Positions 12,851 through 16,099 of a stretch of 16,099 nt of DNA are shown here, piece by piece (positions within the stretch are counted from its first letter, which is position 1; every line of letters starts with the position of its first letter). The notes beneath the pieces are model-generated. The model saw only the letters and a list, made by a program, of their open reading frames with translations. It was not told where the DNA came from and did no database searches. Both the position numbers and the translations under genes were made by a program. The stretch is taken from contig CALBUZ010000014.1 in the NCBI GenBank assembly GCA_937969105.1, positions 1-16,099 of the forward strand, given 5' to 3'. Source of the stretch: an uncultured Collinsella sp. GTDB lineage: Bacteria; Actinomycetota; Coriobacteriia; Coriobacteriales; Coriobacteriaceae.

Positions 12851-14314
12851 CTAGACAATCGGCGCAATGCCGGCAAAGTGCAGATACAGCGAAATGATTG
12901 CCACGACAATGACCACCGCTGCGATCAGCTTGTCGTGCAGATGCGGAAGCACCGGCTTACCGCGGCCTCGCTCACCCAGCATATAGACGGGAATGGCCGG
13001 AGCAAAAAGAATCGTCGTGATCATAACGCCCTGGAGACCAGTCGACCACACCAGGAACAATGTGTAGATGAAGCCGAGTGTACCGAAGAAGCGGGCTTTG
13101 CCGACGCTTGGCGCATGCGGCCCGTCCAGATGCTCGTTCTTCCAGCCAATCACCATGTAGTAGGCTGCCGAGCACACGTACGGAACCAGAATCGTGTTGA
13201 CCGCGCAGCTATAGAAGAACTGGTAGGTGCTCGCCGCCACATACGACACAATCAAGAAGAGCTGCGTGATACCGGAGCTCACGAGAACCGTTACCACCGG
13301 GGCGTCGTGCTTGTTCGTCTTGGCAAACGCCAGAGGGAAGGATCCCTGGCGCGCTGCCTCGAACGGCGTCTCGGATGCAATGATGACATAGCCCAGCATC
13401 GCGCCGACCAGCGAGAGAATAACGCCAAGGTTTACGATGGCAGCCCCAACAGGACCGATTGCGCGCTCAAGAATTCCCGCCATAGAAGGCGTTGCGAGCT
13501 GTGCCATCTCCTCGCGCGGCATAATGCCAAGCGACAGCATCGAGATAATCAGATACAGCGTGAACACGGCAGCAAATCCGAGTGCCGTCGAGCGACCTAC
13601 GTCGCGCACATACTTTGCACGGCCCGAGATGACGACGGCACCCTCGATGCCCGTGAAGACCCAAACAAGGGCAATCATGGTCGAGACAACCTGCTCGCCA
13701 AAGCCAGGACCCGCCGGCTCTCCCCAGAAGTTGTCCATAAAGATATCGACGTTGAACTTACCCAGGAGCACAATGCTCAGCACAAAGAGTCCCAGCGGCA
13801 CCAGCTTCGCCAAGGTGACGATCGTGTTAATGCCCGCGGCCTCTTTAACGCCACGAAGCACAAGCGCGGTAAGGAACCATAGAAATACGCTGGCGCAGAT
13901 GATGGAAAGCAGATTGTTGCCCGCACCAAACGCGGGAAAGAAATAGCCCAGTGCGCTAAACAGCAAGAGAGCAAAGCTCACGTTGGAAAGGCATGCGCTG
14001 ATCCAGTAGCCCCAGGCGGAGTTGAAACCAATGTAATCACCAAAGCCTGCCGCAGCGTATGCATAGATGCCGCCGGTTAAGTCGGGACGAGCCTGAGATA
14101 GACCGTTGAACACCATCATCAACGCAAAGACGCCTATAAAACAAATTCCCCACGAGACGATAACCGCACCGGTATTGGCTCCGCCCGCTGCCATATCGCC
14201 GGCGAGAGAAAAGATACCGCCACAAATACTGGCGGTAATGACCATCATGGTCAGACGAAAGAGGTCCAGACCATTGGGATCGATAATCTCATCGTTACAA
14301 GTTTTCGAGGCCAT
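12851..14314 (-). CDS. arcD: APC-family basic amino acid antiporter, ArcD-like (arginine/ornithine)
   Basis: The 487-residue protein has about 12-13 membrane segments and matches the APC-type arginine:ornithine antiporter pattern. CGGIFSLAGDMAAGG (31-45) is the unwound first helix that binds substrate, followed by RPDLTGGIYAYAAAGFGDYI (76-95) and GFNSAWGYWISA. Such carriers exchange extracellular arginine for an internal product (ornithine, or citrulline in related systems) at no energy cost. The start at 14314 is used because GAGGGGGTG is well spaced; a TTG six codons earlier overlaps that site. It follows the DDAH-family gene by 107 bases on the same strand and ends near a strong terminator. 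The exact exchanged pair is inferred from context only. Confidence 0.9.
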   Translation of the reverse strand: MASKTCNDEIIDPNGLDLFRLTMMVITASICGGIFSLAGDMAAGGANTGAVIVSWGICFIGVFALMMVFNGLSQARPDLTGGIYAYAAAGFGDYIGFNSAWGYWISACLSNVSFALLLFSALGYFFPAFGAGNNLLSIICASVFLWFLTALVLRGVKEAAGINTIVTLAKLVPLGLFVLSIVLLGKFNVDIFMDNFWGEPAGPGFGEQVVSTMIALVWVFTGIEGAVVISGRAKYVRDVGRSTALGFAAVFTLYLIISMLSLGIMPREEMAQLATPSMAGILERAIGPVGAAIVNLGVILSLVGAMLGYVIIASETPFEAARQGSFPLAFAKTNKHDAPVVTVLVSSGITQLFLIVSYVAASTYQFFYSCAVNTILVPYVCSAAYYMVIGWKNEHLDGPHAPSVGKARFFGTLGFIYTLFLVWSTGLQGVMITTILFAPAIPVYMLGERGRGKPVLPHLHDKLIAAVVIVVAIISLYLHFAGIAPIV

Positions 14315-14345
14315 ATACGTGCACCCCCTCAATCAAACGACCGCA

Positions 14346-14386
14346 TAAAGATGGCCCGGACGTCCCGAATCGGGTGCCGGGCCATC
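14346..14386 (-). terminator. Hairpin between the hydrolase and antiporter genes
   Basis: GATGGCCCGG (14350-14359) pairs with CCGGGCCATC (14377-14386), with a further CCCGAATCGGG stem inside. On the minus strand it is followed only by TTTAT. This is a stable structure with a poor T-tract, so it may partly terminate transcription or protect the upstream message, lowering antiporter expression relative to the hydrolase. Confidence 0.55.
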
Positions 14387-14421
14387 GGTCAAGCGATCAA
14401 TAAGCTAGTACAGCGACCACA

Positions 14422-15198
14422 CTAGAAGCGCAGTGACAGGCAAGAAAGGCCACCGTCGACCTTGCGATACTCGGAGGTATCGACGACGAGCGTCTTGTAG
14501 CCCAGATCCTGCACGGCCTTGAGCACGGTCGGATAGCCCTCGGCAACGATGACCGTACCGTTGACCCAGATGCAGTTAGCGCCATAGGCCTCGTCCTCGG
14601 GCACGACAATCTTGTTGTACTGGGCAAAGTCGGGCTTATCGATGAACTCGCCGGAGACAAGCATGTTGTTGTCCTCGATGTAGTTGACGCCCGTCTTGAG
14701 GTGCAGGACCTCCTCCAGCGGAACCTCGGAACCCTCGAGGCCCCAGCCCTCGAGAATCTCGCAGAACTGGCGAATGCCCTCTTCATTGGTGCGAGCGGAG
14801 CGACCGACATAGAAATGATCGCCGACCATCATGACGTCGCCGCCGTCGAGCGTGCCGGGAGAAACAATGTGCTTGACATGCTCGTCGTCAAAGAAGCGAC
14901 GGACGACCGGCTCGATCTCGTCCTTCTCGCCGTTGCGGCTGTCAGCACCGGGGTTGGTAATGATGGCGCCGCAGCGAGTGATGACGGCCGGGTCCTCGAC
15001 GAAGCAGCTGTCGGGATACTGCTCGAGGGCAGGCAGCACCGACACGTCCACGCCACACTGCTCGAGCGCATGCTCATAATCGTAGTGCTCCTCAATGGCG
15101 CGCTCGTAGATAGGCTGGCCAAGCTCGGGTGCGCTCGTGATGCCATTGCTCAGGGACTTGCCGGGACGACGGATGATAACGTGGCTGAACTTGGTCAT
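14422..15198 (-). CDS. Dimethylarginine dimethylaminohydrolase (DDAH)/arginine-deiminase superfamily hydrolase
   Basis: This 258-residue cytoplasmic enzyme belongs to the guanidino-modifying superfamily and matches the DDAH branch, including human-type motifs. It shows CFVEDPAV (65-72), TLDGGDVMMVG (116-126), YVGRSARTNEEG (130-141), HLKTG with catalytic H166, EAYGANCIWVN (203-213) and KVDGGLSCLSLRF with nucleophile C253. The acidic partner is probably D118. DDAHs convert methylated arginines to citrulline plus methylamines; some relatives act on free arginine or similar guanidines, so the substrate is not certain. AAGGAGG is well placed before the ATG. It is first in an operon with the arginine-type antiporter and diverges from a GntR regulator. 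Confidence 0.92.
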   Translation of the reverse strand: MTKFSHVIIRRPGKSLSNGITSAPELGQPIYERAIEEHYDYEHALEQCGVDVSVLPALEQYPDSCFVEDPAVITRCGAIITNPGADSRNGEKDEIEPVVRRFFDDEHVKHIVSPGTLDGGDVMMVGDHFYVGRSARTNEEGIRQFCEILEGWGLEGSEVPLEEVLHLKTGVNYIEDNNMLVSGEFIDKPDFAQYNKIVVPEDEAYGANCIWVNGTVIVAEGYPTVLKAVQDLGYKTLVVDTSEYRKVDGGLSCLSLRF

Positions 15199-15266
15199 GA
15201 TGATCCTCCTTGGATCTCCTAGCCGAGGGCGAACTTCCTTGTGTCCGCCCTCCTTTCGATGGCTTA

Positions 15267-15295
15267 ATCATAGGGCGGTTTTCCTGTTTTGTATA
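15267..15295 (-). promoter_or_regulatory. Promoter of the DDAH-antiporter operon
   Basis: Minus-strand TATACA (15295-15290) and TATGAT (15272-15267) have a 17-base spacer and lie about 70 bases before the hydrolase start. The -35 abuts the palindrome at 15296-15305. The leader contains a GGGCG/CGCCC dyad near 15227-15250. Confidence 0.6.
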
Positions 15296-15305
15296 TTGTA
15301 TACAA
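15296..15305. promoter_or_regulatory. Candidate GntR/FCD operator
   Basis: TTGTATACAA is a perfect 10-base palindrome of the TNGT...ACNA form bound by many FCD-type GntR regulators. It touches the -35 of the hydrolase promoter and lies 147 bases before the regulator gene. A TTGTATA half-site directly beside it (15289-15295) could extend the site. A plus-strand TATAAT (15382-15387) may serve the regulator gene, but no good -35 accompanies it. Confidence 0.55.
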
Positions 15306-15452
15306 TCATGAACGGTAGATATTTCTCGGTGAGCGTACTCTCACGTTTCGGCACGAAGTAGCATGATTTAACTGGTCGTTCTATAATTCAACTGAGCTAT
15401 TCAAGTGAAATGTATTCAGTTTTAAAAATATACAGTTAAAGGATATACGTTC

Positions 15453-16099
15453 ATGGAAACACTCAGAAGGCCCCTGAAGGACCACGTATACGACTACATT
15501 TCGAGCCGCATTGACGCCGGCGAGTTGTCCGCCGGCGACCGTTTGAGCGAGCAAGCGATCTGCGATGCCATGGGCGTGTCGCGCACGCCGGTTCGCGAAG
15601 CGCTCATCCAGCTGGCAAGCGATGGCTATCTGGACAACCTCCCCCGCCGCGGATTCCGTGTCCGCGGGTTCGATCAGCAAAACGCCGTTGAAGTCTTCGA
15701 GATCATGGGGCCGCTGGATGGGCAGGCAGCGTACCTCGCCTGCCCGAACCTAACCGACGATGACATTACGCAGCTTAAATTTCTCGTCGGCTCCATGGAC
15801 CTTGCGATCCAAGGCGGTCTTATCCGAAAGTACGACGATATTCAGCGAGACTTTCACCTTACGTACTTCAACCGCTGCGGCAACGACCGTCTGCGCGACA
15901 TGATCTCGCAACTCGAGCGCTGCTTTATCAAGCGCGATTACGAGACCGTCGACCAAGAGACGGCGTGCAAACTGCTCAATAAAGCCAACAGCGAACATGC
16001 CCATATTCTTGAGTTGTTCGAAGCACGAGATGCGACGGGCGTGCGCGACTACGTTCGCGATGTCCATTGGAACACAGAAAACGCCCAGTTCACCGTTTG
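15453..16099 (+). CDS. GntR-family transcriptional regulator, FCD subfamily (3' end outside window)
   Basis: 215 residues are visible and the frame is open to the window edge. An N-terminal winged helix-turn-helix (about 7-72) contains LSAGDRLSEQAICDAMGVSR and TPVREALIQLASDGYL, followed by PRRGFRV. The C-terminal FCD ligand domain has the metal-binding histidine pattern: RDFHLTYFNRCGN (H135), EHAHILELFEARD (H182/H184) and HWN (H205). FCD regulators usually sense small carboxylates or amino acid-derived ligands and repress a nearby pathway. AAAGGA lies 9 bases before the ATG. Divergent placement from the DDAH-antiporter operon suggests it controls that operon and itself. Few residues should be missing from the C-terminus. 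Confidence 0.93.
   Translation, partial: METLRRPLKDHVYDYISSRIDAGELSAGDRLSEQAICDAMGVSRTPVREALIQLASDGYLDNLPRRGFRVRGFDQQNAVEVFEIMGPLDGQAAYLACPNLTDDDITQLKFLVGSMDLAIQGGLIRKYDDIQRDFHLTYFNRCGNDRLRDMISQLERCFIKRDYETVDQETACKLLNKANSEHAHILELFEARDATGVRDYVRDVHWNTENAQFTV

Noticed and set aside
12707..13882. 391-codon plus-strand open frame opposite the antiporter gene
   Set aside because: It starts inside the antiporter terminator and runs antisense to conserved membrane segments; the product is rich in His, Arg and Asn with no domain.

Overview
The window looks like chromosomal DNA from a GC-rich actinobacterium of the class Coriobacteriia, most like Collinsella. This is inferred from GC-rich codon use, family flavour (fused FeoA-FeoB, an APC-type arginine/ornithine antiporter beside a DDAH-type hydrolase, zinc-ribbon membrane protein) and abundant extragenic palindromes. 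It was not confirmed by any search. No phage, IS, CRISPR, tRNA or rRNA was seen.

Positions 1-3165 hold a ribosomal/transcription block read on the minus strand. rplJ and rplL are preceded by a strong promoter and an L10-type autoregulatory leader with a terminator hairpin, and are followed by a strong intrinsic terminator. galU follows with its own promoter and terminator, and then the start of rpoB with its own promoter. The usual rplJL-rpoBC continuity is therefore broken by galU. A 223-bp nested palindrome overlaps the rplJ promoter region.

Positions 3166-8474 hold housekeeping and metabolic genes. These are a class I aminotransferase whose last third has a different codon style, a divergent protein of unknown function, a deoxyinosine-type DNA glycosylase coupled to a GH13 alpha-amylase-like enzyme, and a SotB-like MFS exporter. 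Positions 8475-11348 hold a GTG-started FeoA-FeoB ferrous iron transporter with a good promoter and a tandem 17-bp operator-like repeat. Next to it is a roughly 200-bp array of seven alternating half-palindromes.

Positions 11349-12572 encode a zinc-ribbon, single-TM, secreted-domain protein that appears to be a mosaic. Positions 12573-16099 hold a compact arginine or methylarginine locus: a DDAH-family hydrolase and an ArcD-like antiporter on the minus strand, and a divergent FCD-type GntR regulator (cut by the window end) with a perfect TTGTATACAA operator candidate between them. A 67-bp palindrome of the same architecture occurs twice, at 7075 and 12630, and suggests a dispersed REP-like family.
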